Assembly: GCA_020632665.1 (NCBI GenBank)
Contig: JACKFC010000005.1
Span: forward strand, 124,001-188,000
Direction: 5' to 3'
Origin: Deltaproteobacteria bacterium
Lineage (GTDB): Bacteria > Myxococcota_A > UBA9042
DNA: 64,000 nucleotides
This document shows, one piece after another, positions 1-8,126 of this stretch. The number at the start of each line of letters is the position of its first letter. Position 1 is the stretch's first letter. Below the pieces are notes generated by a model. The model was not told where the DNA came from, made no database searches, and saw only the letters and a list, made by a program, of their open reading frames with translations. The position numbers and the translations under genes are program-made.

Positions 1-194
1 ATCGGCAGCCCGACCAGGGTCGAGAATACCATCGCCAGCATCACAGCGCCGGTGCCGCCGTAGAAGAAGAGCGACGCGACCAGCGCAGGGGGCTCGCGCT
101 CGTAGCGGTCGAGCAGCCAGACCACCACCAGGAACGCGATCATCGGCACCGCTGCGGCGAAGATCGACAGGCCGAGCAGCAGCAACTGGATCAC
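1..194 (-). CDS. PrsW-like intramembrane protease, 3' end cut by the window edge
   Basis: The reverse strand from a GTG at 194 reads a hydrophobic helix (IQLLLLGLSIFAAAVPMIAF), then WLLDRYEREPPALV and a second helix. The D-R-Y-E-x-E-P-P motif after the first membrane segment is typical of PrsW-family membrane proteases (anti-sigma-factor or toxin-processing peptidases), whose catalytic Glu residues would lie beyond the window. The GTG overlaps the TGA of the upstream lipoprotein gene in a GTGA (191-194), so translation is probably coupled and this is the last visible gene of the minus-strand operon starting near 6773. Only about 64 residues are visible, so the family call is tentative. Confidence 0.55.
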   Translation of the reverse strand, partial: MIQLLLLGLSIFAAAVPMIAFLVVVWLLDRYEREPPALVASLFFYGGTGAVMLAMVFSTLVGLP

Positions 195-1411
195 GGCGTC
201 GCCCCGCACTGCAGCCGGCCGTCGTCGGCGGCGCGCTGGAGCAAGAGATCGCTGCTTCCATCGTCGCTCACCGCTTGGCTTGAACCGGCCGCGAGCAGGC
301 GCTTCCCGTCGAGCGCGACCGCGCGGAGCTCGGCTTTCCAATGGCCGTCCAGCGTCGCCTGCCAGCGCAGCGCGCCCTCTGCGTCCAGCCCAGCCAGCCA
401 CGCGCCGCCGGGGTCGAGGTCGGTCGAGTGGCGTCGGCCGACCAGGACGAACTGCGCGCCATCGGCGATCAAGCCGTAGGCCGCGTCTTCGCTCTCGCCA
501 CCGTGGAAGCGCTGCCAGAGCGTGTTGCCTTCCGCGTCCAGGCGCAGCAGCCATGCGTCGGCGCCGCCGAAGCCCTGGGCGCCGCCGCTGCGGCTGGTGC
601 CGGCCGCGAGCATGCCGGCGCCGCTCGCCACGATCGCCTCCAGCTCGTCGTCGAGCGGGCCGCCGACGACCTGCCGCCAGCGCTCGATGCCCTTGTCGTC
701 CAGAGCCAGGATCAGGCCTTGGCGGCCGTCGTCGGCGATGACGGCCTCGCGCCAGCCGGCGAGCACCCAGCCCTCACCGTCGGCCAGCAGCGCACGGGCC
801 TCGGACCGCGCGTCGATGGCGAAGGTTTCGGCGTGCTGCCGGATGCCGGCGCCGTCGGTCGCGACGAAGGCGACGTATTGCGCCTTGTTGCCCTTGCTCT
901 CGACGATCAGGCTGCCCGTCAGGCCCAAGCCGCCGTGCCCAGCTGCGAGGCCGAGGACGGTCGCTTGGCCACTGCCCAGCTGCGCCCCGTGTTGCAGCCG
1001 AGCGGTCTCGTTCAGGTTTGCGTCGAGCAGCACGATCGTGAAGCCGCCGTAGGTCGCCGCGACGCCGCCGGCGTGGGCCAGCAGCAAGGGACCGGTCGCG
1101 CTCTCGCCGAGCTTGGCGCGGGTGCCCGTGCTGCCGTCGACGCCGAATTGCTGCACGAACGCCTCGCCGCTTCCCGCAGCGAGTCGGACGCCGCCGACGG
1201 CGACGCCCTTGCCGAGCGGGAGCACCGCCGTGCCGCGTTCGTCGGCACCTTCGTCGCTGCGAACGGTCCACAAGCTGGTCGGCTGGTCACAGACGTCCGC
1301 TTCGGGCGCGTCGCTGCCGCAGCCCGTCGCGAGGGTGAGCAGCGCCGCCGCCGCGACCTCCGCCCACCGCCTCACGGCTGCAGTCACGGTGCTGTTCGGT
1401 GTGCTGCTCAC
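191..1411 (-). CDS. Secreted lipoprotein with beta-propeller-like repeats
   Basis: A 406-residue protein starting at GTG 1411, four bases after a GAGGAGG ribosome-binding site. A hydrophobic signal segment ends in LATGC, so Cys31 is the likely lipidated residue. The rest shows recurring blocks of the form AWLLRLDAEGNTLWQRFHGG followed by GLIADGAQFVLVGRR, about 45 residues apart, as in SBBP/delta-60-type beta-propellers of secreted proteins. It starts 9 nt after the stop of the 1421-3478 gene and overlaps the next gene by 4 nt, so it is mid-operon. No catalytic motif is visible; a surface or periplasmic binding role is inference. Confidence 0.75.
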   Translation of the reverse strand: MSSTPNSTVTAAVRRWAEVAAAALLTLATGCGSDAPEADVCDQPTSLWTVRSDEGADERGTAVLPLGKGVAVGGVRLAAGSGEAFVQQFGVDGSTGTRAKLGESATGPLLLAHAGGVAATYGGFTIVLLDANLNETARLQHGAQLGSGQATVLGLAAGHGGLGLTGSLIVESKGNKAQYVAFVATDGAGIRQHAETFAIDARSEARALLADGEGWVLAGWREAVIADDGRQGLILALDDKGIERWRQVVGGPLDDELEAIVASGAGMLAAGTSRSGGAQGFGGADAWLLRLDAEGNTLWQRFHGGESEDAAYGLIADGAQFVLVGRRHSTDLDPGGAWLAGLDAEGALRWQATLDGHWKAELRAVALDGKRLLAAGSSQAVSDDGSSDLLLQRAADDGRLQCGATP

Positions 1412-1420
1412 GGTGCCTCC

Positions 1421-3478
1421 TCACGCACCAGGGCACGGCTCGTCGTCGCAGACGTCGACGATCGTGCCGGTGGCGAAGAAGTGCATCATCTGCTCGATGT
1501 ATTTCGGGTTGCCGCGGGGCTTGCCGTGCGGATCGCCAACGGTGTCGTAGGGCGGCTTCGGCCCGGGCGCCGGCCACGGGTTGCCGAAATCCCAGTTGAT
1601 CAGCGCCGAGCCCTGGATCGGGTAGGGCGTCGGCGTGACGAGGTCCACCGTCTTGCCGTAGTGCGGCGCGAGCGCGACACCGAGACCGCTGCGGGCCGTG
1701 ATCTCGTTGGTCACCAGCGCCACCTGCCAATCGCCCTTGGCGCTGGCGAAGATGGCATGGTGCGCCGGCGTATCCGGGAAGGGCTCCGCCGAGAGGTGGC
1801 GGGCGTAGCTGACCGGGTCGGCCTGGTCCCAGAGCACCTGCCCGCCGGCGAGCAGCACGGCGCGGTCGATGACGCCCTCGTAGCGCGCCCGCATGATGAA
1901 GAAATACGGGATGAAGTCGGTCGAGCGGCGGAGCAGGATCGAGTAGTTCTGGCCGGGAACGCCGAGCACGGCGCGGGTGACCTCCTGGCTCAGCGCGACG
2001 TAGGTCGTGCCGTAGATGCCGCCCTGCGAATCGCCGGTGTAGAACTGCCGGGTCTTGTCGATCGCGACGCCGCGCTGGGCCAACTCGGGCAGCTCGGCGA
2101 GCTGCTCGCGCATCGCCCGCGCCAGCAGCAGGAATTCCGCCATGCCCTGGTGCAGCCGCTCCGGGATCATCGCGAAGTTGCTGAAGTCGAAGATCATCGC
2201 GGTGATCGGCTGGTAATCCGGGTTCGCCATGCCGGTCCAGTTGCAGGCGAAGTTGATCAGCTTGTGGTCCCGCCCGGCCCGGTCGAGGTGGCCGGCCTTG
2301 ACCTGGCTGCCGGTGCCGAGCAGGCCGTGGCCGTATTGCAGCAGGCCGTGCGGCGAGCCGTCGCGCGCCGATTGCGGCACCCGCAGCCAGAACGGCATCG
2401 ACGTCGTGCCGTTCTGCTTCGGCTTGCCCGCCGCGTCGCGGTTGAGCACGTAGCCCTGCTGCGGCTTGCCGCCCGCGCCGTCGCCGAGATCGAGCGGCGT
2501 GGTGAAGTTCGGGACCTCGAAGGTGCCCTCGATCGCCAGCCAGAGCGCCGGGTCCTGCTCCTTGCTGCGCTCCTCGAGCTTGGTGATCGTCAGCTTCGGT
2601 CCCTTCACCCCGGCGGCGGCCATCGCGGCGTCGCGCACCGCCAGCATGTCGCCGTGGAGGAATTCGTGGCTCGAGGTGTGGATCTCCCACGCCAGCTGCA
2701 GCTCGCTGCGCTTCCAGCCGGCGGCCTCGATCTTGGCGAAGACGGCGTCGAACCGTGCTTGCCGGGCGGCGAGGTAGGAGCCGGCGGTGCTGCCGTCGCG
2801 CAGGGCAGCGAAGGCCTCGGACGCCGGAAAGACGGTGCCCTTGGTATCCTTCAGGCCGCGAAAGGCGACGATGTAGCGGCTGCCCTCGTGTGGGATCACC
2901 GCCGGCCGCAGCATCAAGACCCGCTCTTCCGCCGTCTTCGCGTCGACGTCGTCGTCGAGCTCGAGCCAATAGGGCACGCGCTCCATCTTCTCGCCGTCGA
3001 CCCGCCACAGCGCGGCCTTGGCGTCGTCGGCCAGTGAGGCCGCGATCGACGACTCGGACGGCAAGCCCTGCAGGTCGATCTCGGGCCACAGCGTCAGCAC
3101 GGTGAAGCCGACGCCCCAGCCGTCGGAGCGGTTCCAGCGGGTCGGGTCGACGTGCTTGCCGTCGACGTTCTTCGGCAGCGTCTTGGCGCCGAGCGCGAGG
3201 CGGTGGCCGGTCGGGCTGGTGCTGTCCGGGACCAGGAATTTCGGCGGAGGCCAGGGTAGGGCGCAATGCCGCGGGTCGAGCTCTTCGCAGTCCGGGTCGG
3301 GATCGACGCTGGCGTTGGCGTCGGCGCTGCCGTCGGCGTTGGCGGCGTCGCTGCCGTCGGCGGTGCTGCTGTCCTTGGCGCCGTCGTCGGCGTCGTTGCC
3401 GCAACCGGCGAGGGGGGCTGCCAGCGCGAGCAGCAGGAGCGCGCGGAACGACGCCGGAATCCGGGAGCAGGGGCGCAT
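1421..3478 (-). CDS. Lipoprotein with alpha/beta-hydrolase (lipase-like) signature, copy A
   Basis: A 685-residue protein. The start is placed at ATG 3478 because GGAGG lies five bases upstream; an in-frame GTG at 3484 is less well placed. The signal peptide ends LAGC (Cys26), followed by an Asp/Ala-rich linker typical of local lipoproteins. The core contains YGHGLLG (possible oxyanion loop) and YTGDSQGGIYG, a G-x-S-x-G nucleophile elbow, as in large extracellular lipases of the Pla-1/VolA kind. It is clearly paralogous to the 4581-6773 protein along its length (shared GVPGQNYS and RSxDFxPxF blocks). An esterase or lipase acting outside the inner membrane is likely but the substrate is unknown. 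Confidence 0.7.
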   Translation of the reverse strand: MRPCSRIPASFRALLLLALAAPLAGCGNDADDGAKDSSTADGSDAANADGSADANASVDPDPDCEELDPRHCALPWPPPKFLVPDSTSPTGHRLALGAKTLPKNVDGKHVDPTRWNRSDGWGVGFTVLTLWPEIDLQGLPSESSIAASLADDAKAALWRVDGEKMERVPYWLELDDDVDAKTAEERVLMLRPAVIPHEGSRYIVAFRGLKDTKGTVFPASEAFAALRDGSTAGSYLAARQARFDAVFAKIEAAGWKRSELQLAWEIHTSSHEFLHGDMLAVRDAAMAAAGVKGPKLTITKLEERSKEQDPALWLAIEGTFEVPNFTTPLDLGDGAGGKPQQGYVLNRDAAGKPKQNGTTSMPFWLRVPQSARDGSPHGLLQYGHGLLGTGSQVKAGHLDRAGRDHKLINFACNWTGMANPDYQPITAMIFDFSNFAMIPERLHQGMAEFLLLARAMREQLAELPELAQRGVAIDKTRQFYTGDSQGGIYGTTYVALSQEVTRAVLGVPGQNYSILLRRSTDFIPYFFIMRARYEGVIDRAVLLAGGQVLWDQADPVSYARHLSAEPFPDTPAHHAIFASAKGDWQVALVTNEITARSGLGVALAPHYGKTVDLVTPTPYPIQGSALINWDFGNPWPAPGPKPPYDTVGDPHGKPRGNPKYIEQMMHFFATGTIVDVCDDEPCPGA

Positions 3479-3523
3479 CGTCACCTCCTCGAGGCGAGTC
3501 GCCTCGGCGTGGGTCGGCGGACG

Positions 3524-4549
3524 TTAGCCGAAGCTGGCACCGGGTGACAGATGATTCGCCCCGATCGCCTCCACGTCGGCGATGGCCCGCTCCAACAAGC
3601 CTGCGTCGGCGCCGGGCTGGTGGTGCCCCTCGGAGAGGATGCGACGGAAGCGACGCCCGCCCGGCTGGCCGAGGAAGAGGTTGAGCATCGGCCGCAGCAG
3701 GTGATGCAGGCGGTCGCCTGCGGTCAGCCGGCGCTCGATGTGCGGCAGCATCGCGCGGGCCGCTTCGATCCGCGTCGCGGCCGGATTCTCGGCCTCGCCG
3801 TAGAGGCGACGGTCGGCGTCGGCGAGGATCCAGGGATCGTCCCAAGCTGCGCGGCCGATCATCACGCCGTCGACGTGCGCCAGGTGCGCGCTGGTCGCGT
3901 CGAGGTCGCGGATGCCGCCGTTGATCTCGATCAGCAGCTCGGGTCGTTCGTGCTTGAGCCGCCATACGTCGTCGTGCCGCAGCGGCGGGATCTCGCGGTT
4001 CTCGCGCGGCGAGAGGCCCTGGGTCCAGGCCTTGCGGGCGTGGACCGTCAACCTATCGCAGCCCGCTGCGGCGACCCGATCGACGAAATCCAGCATATCT
4101 TCGTAGCGGTCGAGCTCGTCGAAGCCGATCCGGTGCTTCACCCCGACCGGCAGGGGCGACGCCAGCCGCATCGCCTCGACGCAGCGGGCGACGTGGTCCG
4201 GACGGCCCATCAGGACCACGCCGAAGCTGCCGGATTGCACGCGCTCGGACGGGCAGCCGCAATTCAGGTTGACCTCGTCGTAGCCGTAGTCGGCGGCGAT
4301 CCGGGTCGCTTCGGCGAGGAGCGTCGGGTCGTCGCCGCCGAGCTGCAGCACCACGGGGTTGTCGCCCTCGTCCTTGCCGAGCAGGTGGTCGCGGTCGCCG
4401 TGGACGATCGCCGCGGCGGTGATCATCTCGCTGTAGAGCAGCGTCCGCCGCGTCAGCCGCCGGGCGAAGAGGCGGTAGAAGCGGTCGGTGCGATCCATCA
4501 TCGGCGCCACCGAGAGTGGATGGCGCGCTGCGCGTGTCGTGGTCGTCAC
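3524..4549 (-). CDS. dusA: tRNA-dihydrouridine(20/20a) synthase DusA
   Basis: A 341-residue FMN enzyme that reduces U20/U20a in the D-loop of tRNAs. The N-terminal SVAPMMDRTDRFYR, the central NLNCGCPSERVQSGSFG with the catalytic Cys, the KHRIGFD segment and the C-terminal NLFLGQPGGRRFRR are all characteristic of the DusA subfamily rather than DusB or DusC, and the length is normal. The start is GTG 4549, with GGAAGG about six bases upstream. It sits 31 nt after one lipoprotein hydrolase gene (4581-6773) and 45 nt before its paralogue, so it is probably carried in their operon. Confidence 0.92.
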   Translation of the reverse strand: MTTTTRAARHPLSVAPMMDRTDRFYRLFARRLTRRTLLYSEMITAAAIVHGDRDHLLGKDEGDNPVVLQLGGDDPTLLAEATRIAADYGYDEVNLNCGCPSERVQSGSFGVVLMGRPDHVARCVEAMRLASPLPVGVKHRIGFDELDRYEDMLDFVDRVAAAGCDRLTVHARKAWTQGLSPRENREIPPLRHDDVWRLKHERPELLIEINGGIRDLDATSAHLAHVDGVMIGRAAWDDPWILADADRRLYGEAENPAATRIEAARAMLPHIERRLTAGDRLHHLLRPMLNLFLGQPGGRRFRRILSEGHHQPGADAGLLERAIADVEAIGANHLSPGASFG

Positions 4550-4580
4550 CGCCAGCCTTCCGAGGGTCGGTCCTGTGCCG

Positions 4581-6773
4581 CTAGAACGGCGTGCAGGCGT
4601 CGCCGCCGCAGACGTCCTTGACCTCGCCCGTGTCGAGGAAGTGGACCATCTGCTCGTTGTGGTGGTCGAGGCGGCGCGGCTTGCTGTGCGGATCCTCGAC
4701 GGTGCAGGTCGCGTAGGTGCCCTTCGGGTCGCAGAGCGCGGTGGCGAAGCACATCGCTCCGGGGCCGCACTGCTGGCCGTCGAGCTTGGTGTCGTCGGGG
4801 CGGTTGCCGGGCTTGGGCCACGGGTTGCCGAAGTCGTAGTTGACCAGCGCCGAGCCCTTGTGCGGGTACTTCACCGGCGTCACGCCAGCGACTTCCTTGC
4901 CGTAGTTCTCCATCAGTGCGACGCCGACGTCGCTGCGGGCGGTGATCTCGTTGGTGATCAGCGCGACCTGCCAATCGCCCTTGGCGGAGGCGAGCAGCAC
5001 CTGGTGCGCCGGGGTGTTCGGGTAGGGCGCCTTCTCGATGTGGCGGTAGTGGCTCGACGGGTCGACGGGATCCCAGAGCGTCTGCGCCGAGAGCAGCAGG
5101 ATGCCGCGGTCGATGCTGTTGCCGTAGGCGGCGATCATCGCGGCGAAGAAGGGGTTGAAGTCGACCGAACGGTGCAGCAGGACCGAGTAGTTCTGCCCGG
5201 GCACGCCGAGGTGGCCGCGCGTCACGTCCTGGCTCAGCGCCATATAGGTGCCGCCGTAGATGCCGCCCTGGCTGATGCCCGTGTAGTAGAAGCGCTTCTT
5301 GTCGATCTGGATCTTCTTCGCCTTGATCTGCGGCAGCTCGGTGAAGCGCTCGCGCATGCCGCGGCCGAGCGCCAGCGCCTCGGCCATGCCCTGATGCAGG
5401 CCCTCGGGGATCATGTAGAAGTCGGAGAACTCGAAGATCATGAACTGCACGGCCGCCTCGTCGGGCTCGGCCATGCCGGTCCAATCGCAGGCGAAGTAGA
5501 TCAGCTTGTGATCGTTGGCGACCTTGCGGTGGTAGCCGCTCTTGACCTGATCACCCTTGCCGAGCAGGCCGTGGCCGTATTGCACGATGCCGTGGGGCGT
5601 GCCGTCCATCGCCGAATGCGGCACGACGGCCCAGAACTCGGCCTTGCGGGTGCCCTCGTGCTTCGGCTTGCCGTTGGCGTCGCGACGCAGGCGGTAGCCG
5701 GTGGCGTCACCCGGGCTCTCGTCGCCCAGCCGCTCGACGACCTTGAAGGGCTCGCGGAACTCCGGGACGGTGAACTCGCCCTTGATCCACATCGCCATAT
5801 TCGGGTCTTGCTCTTCGGTGAAGGTCTCGACGCTGGTGATCGTCAGCTCGGCGCCGAGGCTGCCGACCGTCTGCATCATCTGGTCGCGGACGTCGAGCAG
5901 ATCGCCGTGCAGCGATTTGTCGCTCGCGGTCACGAAATCCCAAGCCAGCACCAGCTCCTCGCGCTTCCAGCCGGCGGCGGTGACGGCGGCGAAGACCTCG
6001 TCGAAGCCGGCGACGCGGGGCTCGAGGAAGGTGCCGGCGGCCTTGCCGTCACGCAGCGCGGCGAAGGCGGGGCTCGACGCGATCTCGGCGCCGCTGGTGT
6101 CCTTCAAGCCGCGCAGGGCGACCACGTAGCGGTGCGCCTCTTCCAAGATCACCGCCGGGCGGATGAACAGGCCCTGTTTCTCGGGCTTGGCCTCGGTGCC
6201 GTCGAGCTCGGCCCACCACGGCAGCGCCACCGGCTTGGCGAAGGGCGCCTTGACCGGGCCCAGGTCGAGCAGCGCGATCTTGGCGTCGGCCTTCTGCGAG
6301 TCGGCGATCGCGGTCTCGTCCGGGATGCCGCTGGCGTCGAGGTTCGGGAAGTGGACGAGGATGCCCGAGCCCACGCCGTAGCCGTCGAAGCGGTTGAGGT
6401 GGTCCGGCAGCACGTGCACGCCGATCCAGTTCGCCGGCAGCGTGGTCTTGCCGAGCGCGAGGCGCTTGCCCGTATCCGTGCCCGCGTCGTCCTTCAGGAA
6501 GCGGCTGCTCGGCCAGGGCAGCGAGCAGACGGTCGGCTGCAGCGGATCGCAATCCGGCGCCGGATCCGTGGCTGGCAGCGTCGCACCGGCGTCGCCACCT
6601 GTTCCGTCCGCGCCGCTGGCGTCCGCACCGCCCGCCGTATCCGTCTTCTTGTCGTCGTCCGTATCGCCGCCGCAGCCGCCGACGCTGGTGGCAAACAAGG
6701 TGGCGGTCAGCAGCGCGGCCAACCGTACCGGAGCGCCGCGGCGTGAGGATGAAAAGGGCGTGGGCAATCGCAT
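4581..6773 (-). CDS. Lipoprotein with alpha/beta-hydrolase (lipase-like) signature, copy B
   Basis: A 730-residue protein starting at ATG 6773, five bases after GGAGG. The frame stays open far upstream, but that part is antisense to the DMT transporter and lacks a signal peptide. The signal segment ends SVGGC (Cys34), followed by a Asp/Thr/Gly-rich linker. The core has YGHGLLGKG and YTGISQGGIYG (G-x-S-x-G), then GVPGQNYSVLLHRSVDFNPFF, matching the 1421-3478 paralogue. The C-terminus carries several Cys residues absent from the paralogue (segments with CGPGAMC and CDPKGTYATC), probably a disulfide-stabilised insert. It is the first gene of the minus-strand operon. A secreted esterase or lipase role is inferred from fold motifs only. 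Confidence 0.7.
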   Translation of the reverse strand: MRLPTPFSSSRRGAPVRLAALLTATLFATSVGGCGGDTDDDKKTDTAGGADASGADGTGGDAGATLPATDPAPDCDPLQPTVCSLPWPSSRFLKDDAGTDTGKRLALGKTTLPANWIGVHVLPDHLNRFDGYGVGSGILVHFPNLDASGIPDETAIADSQKADAKIALLDLGPVKAPFAKPVALPWWAELDGTEAKPEKQGLFIRPAVILEEAHRYVVALRGLKDTSGAEIASSPAFAALRDGKAAGTFLEPRVAGFDEVFAAVTAAGWKREELVLAWDFVTASDKSLHGDLLDVRDQMMQTVGSLGAELTITSVETFTEEQDPNMAMWIKGEFTVPEFREPFKVVERLGDESPGDATGYRLRRDANGKPKHEGTRKAEFWAVVPHSAMDGTPHGIVQYGHGLLGKGDQVKSGYHRKVANDHKLIYFACDWTGMAEPDEAAVQFMIFEFSDFYMIPEGLHQGMAEALALGRGMRERFTELPQIKAKKIQIDKKRFYYTGISQGGIYGGTYMALSQDVTRGHLGVPGQNYSVLLHRSVDFNPFFAAMIAAYGNSIDRGILLLSAQTLWDPVDPSSHYRHIEKAPYPNTPAHQVLLASAKGDWQVALITNEITARSDVGVALMENYGKEVAGVTPVKYPHKGSALVNYDFGNPWPKPGNRPDDTKLDGQQCGPGAMCFATALCDPKGTYATCTVEDPHSKPRRLDHHNEQMVHFLDTGEVKDVCGGDACTPF

Positions 6774-6833
6774 GAGGTCCTCCGGATCCTGCAAATTCGC
6801 GCCGTCTCCTACCATGCTCGGCGTCCTTCGCGC

Positions 6834-6839
6834 TAGCGT
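6834..6839 (+). promoter_or_regulatory. Candidate -10 element, leaderless mRNA for the DMT transporter
   Basis: TAGCGT within the palindrome GCTAGC ends seven bases before the GTG start at 6846, and no Shine-Dalgarno sequence is visible. If it is used as a -10, transcription would begin at or next to the start codon. No convincing -35 is seen at 17 bp. Confidence 0.35.
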
Positions 6840-6845
6840 CGTGGT

Positions 6846-7721
6846 GTGGTGGGCATCGAACCGGGATCGCAGGCGTGGGGCTGGGCGCTGACCCTCGGCG
6901 CCGCGCTCTGCTGGTCGGCGTTCGACGTCGCGCGCAAGCGTTTGGTCGCCGAGATCGCGCCGCTGCCGCTGACGGTGGCGCTGGCCATTGCGCAGATCCC
7001 GCTCTTTCTGCTCTGGGCCCTGCTCGACGGCGCCGTTCTGCCGGACCCTGCGGCCTACCTCGTCCCCGGCCTCGTCGTACTCGCGGCCAATTCCGGCGCC
7101 TCGGTGCTCTTCTTCTGGTCCTTGGCGCGCGCCGACCTCGGCAGGGCCGTGCCGATGCTCTCGCTGACCCCGGCGTGGTCGGCGCTGCTCGCCGCGTTCT
7201 GGCTCGGCGAGCAGCCCCCGCTGACGGCCTGGGTCGGCATCGCGTTGGTCGTCGTCGCCGCGGTGCTGCTCGCCTTGCGCCGCGGTGGCTCCGGCCGCAG
7301 CTGGGATCTCGGCACCTTGGCGATGGGCTTGGTCGCGCTCTTCTGGGCGATCACCTCGGTCGGCGACAAGGCCGCGCTCGCCGTCTGCCCCGGCGCTTGG
7401 CACGCCACCGTACAGACCGCGGCCTTGGCCGTGTTGCTCGGTGGCTTCACCGTGGCGCGCGGCCAGGCGAAGGCGATGCTCGCGCCGCGTCGGCTTTGGC
7501 CCACCTTCGCTTCCGGCACGGTGGTCAGCGTCGCGGCGCTCGGCCTGCAGCTCGGGGCGCTGCTGCACCTGCACGTCGGCGTGATGGAGGCCGGCAAGCG
7601 CGCCTTCGGCATGGTCGCGGCGGTGTTGCTCGGTCGCTTGCTCTTCGGTGAGCGGCCGGGCTGGCGGGAAGCCGTCGCGGTCGGCCTGATGATCCCGGGG
7701 GTTTGGCTGCTCGGCGCTTGA
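6846..7721 (+). CDS. EamA/DMT-superfamily membrane transporter
   Basis: A 291-residue, very hydrophobic protein with about ten predicted membrane helices arranged as two EamA repeats (roughly residues 10-140 and 150-290). The end of each repeat has the typical family pattern: AFWLGEQPPLTAWVGIALVVVAAVLL in the first and LFGERPGWREAVAVGLMIPGVWLL in the second. Members export or import small metabolites; the substrate cannot be told from sequence. The GTG start has no visible ribosome-binding site and lies just downstream of a TAGCGT element, so the message may be leaderless. It is divergent from the lipoprotein operon ending upstream at 6773. Confidence 0.85.
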   Translation: MVGIEPGSQAWGWALTLGAALCWSAFDVARKRLVAEIAPLPLTVALAIAQIPLFLLWALLDGAVLPDPAAYLVPGLVVLAANSGASVLFFWSLARADLGRAVPMLSLTPAWSALLAAFWLGEQPPLTAWVGIALVVVAAVLLALRRGGSGRSWDLGTLAMGLVALFWAITSVGDKAALAVCPGAWHATVQTAALAVLLGGFTVARGQAKAMLAPRRLWPTFASGTVVSVAALGLQLGALLHLHVGVMEAGKRAFGMVAAVLLGRLLFGERPGWREAVAVGLMIPGVWLLGA

Positions 7722-7746
7722 TCCTGCCGCCAGCGCAGGCTAACTC
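7718..7746 (+). promoter_or_regulatory. Candidate promoter for the DUF5522 gene
   Basis: TTGATC (7718-7723), a 17-bp spacer and TAACTC (7741-7746). The -35 overlaps the stop codon of the transporter. The expected transcription start is only a few bases before the ATG at 7756, which has no Shine-Dalgarno, so this mRNA may be nearly leaderless. The -10 is a weak match. Confidence 0.35.
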
Positions 7747-7755
7747 GGCGGTCCG

Positions 7756-8082
7756 ATGCGCGCAGACGACCCAGCTTCGGCACGCCCCGAGATCGCCCCT
7801 GCGCTGCTGCAGGCGCATCGGCTGCACCGCGCGGCCTGCGCCCGCGGCGAGCGGACGTACGTCGATCCGGTCACGGGATTCTCGGTGATGACCGAGGTCG
7901 TCCACCGGCGTCGCGGCTTCTGCTGCGGCTCGGCGTGCCGGCATTGTCCCTACGATTGGCAAGACGTGACCGACGACCGCTTCGACGACGCCGACGCGGC
8001 GCGGCAACGAAGACGTGAACAGTTGCGAGAGATCGCGCGCCTGGTCGCGGATGACGATGACGCGGGGCGAGGCCTTTGCTAG
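7756..8082 (+). CDS. DUF5522 family small Cys-rich protein
   Basis: A 108-residue protein with the core YVDPVTGFSVMTEVVHRRRGFCCGSACRHCPYDW (split here at RRRG). The CCGxxCRHCPY block, with four Cys and one His, is the signature of the DUF5522 family, small proteins of unknown function found in many bacteria and eukaryotes; a metal-binding site is plausible. The remainder is a charged helical tail. It follows the transporter by 34 nt on the same strand, and its TAG stop lies inside the candidate -10 element of the next gene. Confidence 0.75.
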   Translation: MRADDPASARPEIAPALLQAHRLHRAACARGERTYVDPVTGFSVMTEVVHRRRGFCCGSACRHCPYDWQDVTDDRFDDADAARQRRREQLREIARLVADDDDAGRGLC

Positions 8083-8085
8083 TCT
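8057..8085 (+). promoter_or_regulatory. Candidate promoter for the TSP3/MopE lipoprotein gene
   Basis: ATGACG (8057-8062), exactly 17 bp, then TAGTCT (8080-8085). The TAG of the -10 is at the same time the stop codon of the DUF5522 gene. The implied leader of about 35 nt contains GGAGG at 8115-8119. Confidence 0.45.
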
Positions 8086-8126
8086 CCGCCCGCGCGACGC
8101 GCACGCACCAGCACGGAGGTTGCAGA

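Noticed and set aside
6774..7574. Upstream extension of the copy B lipoprotein frame.
   Set aside because: It is antisense to the DMT transporter, has no signal peptide at its start, and GGAGG with a lipoprotein signal places the true start at 6773.
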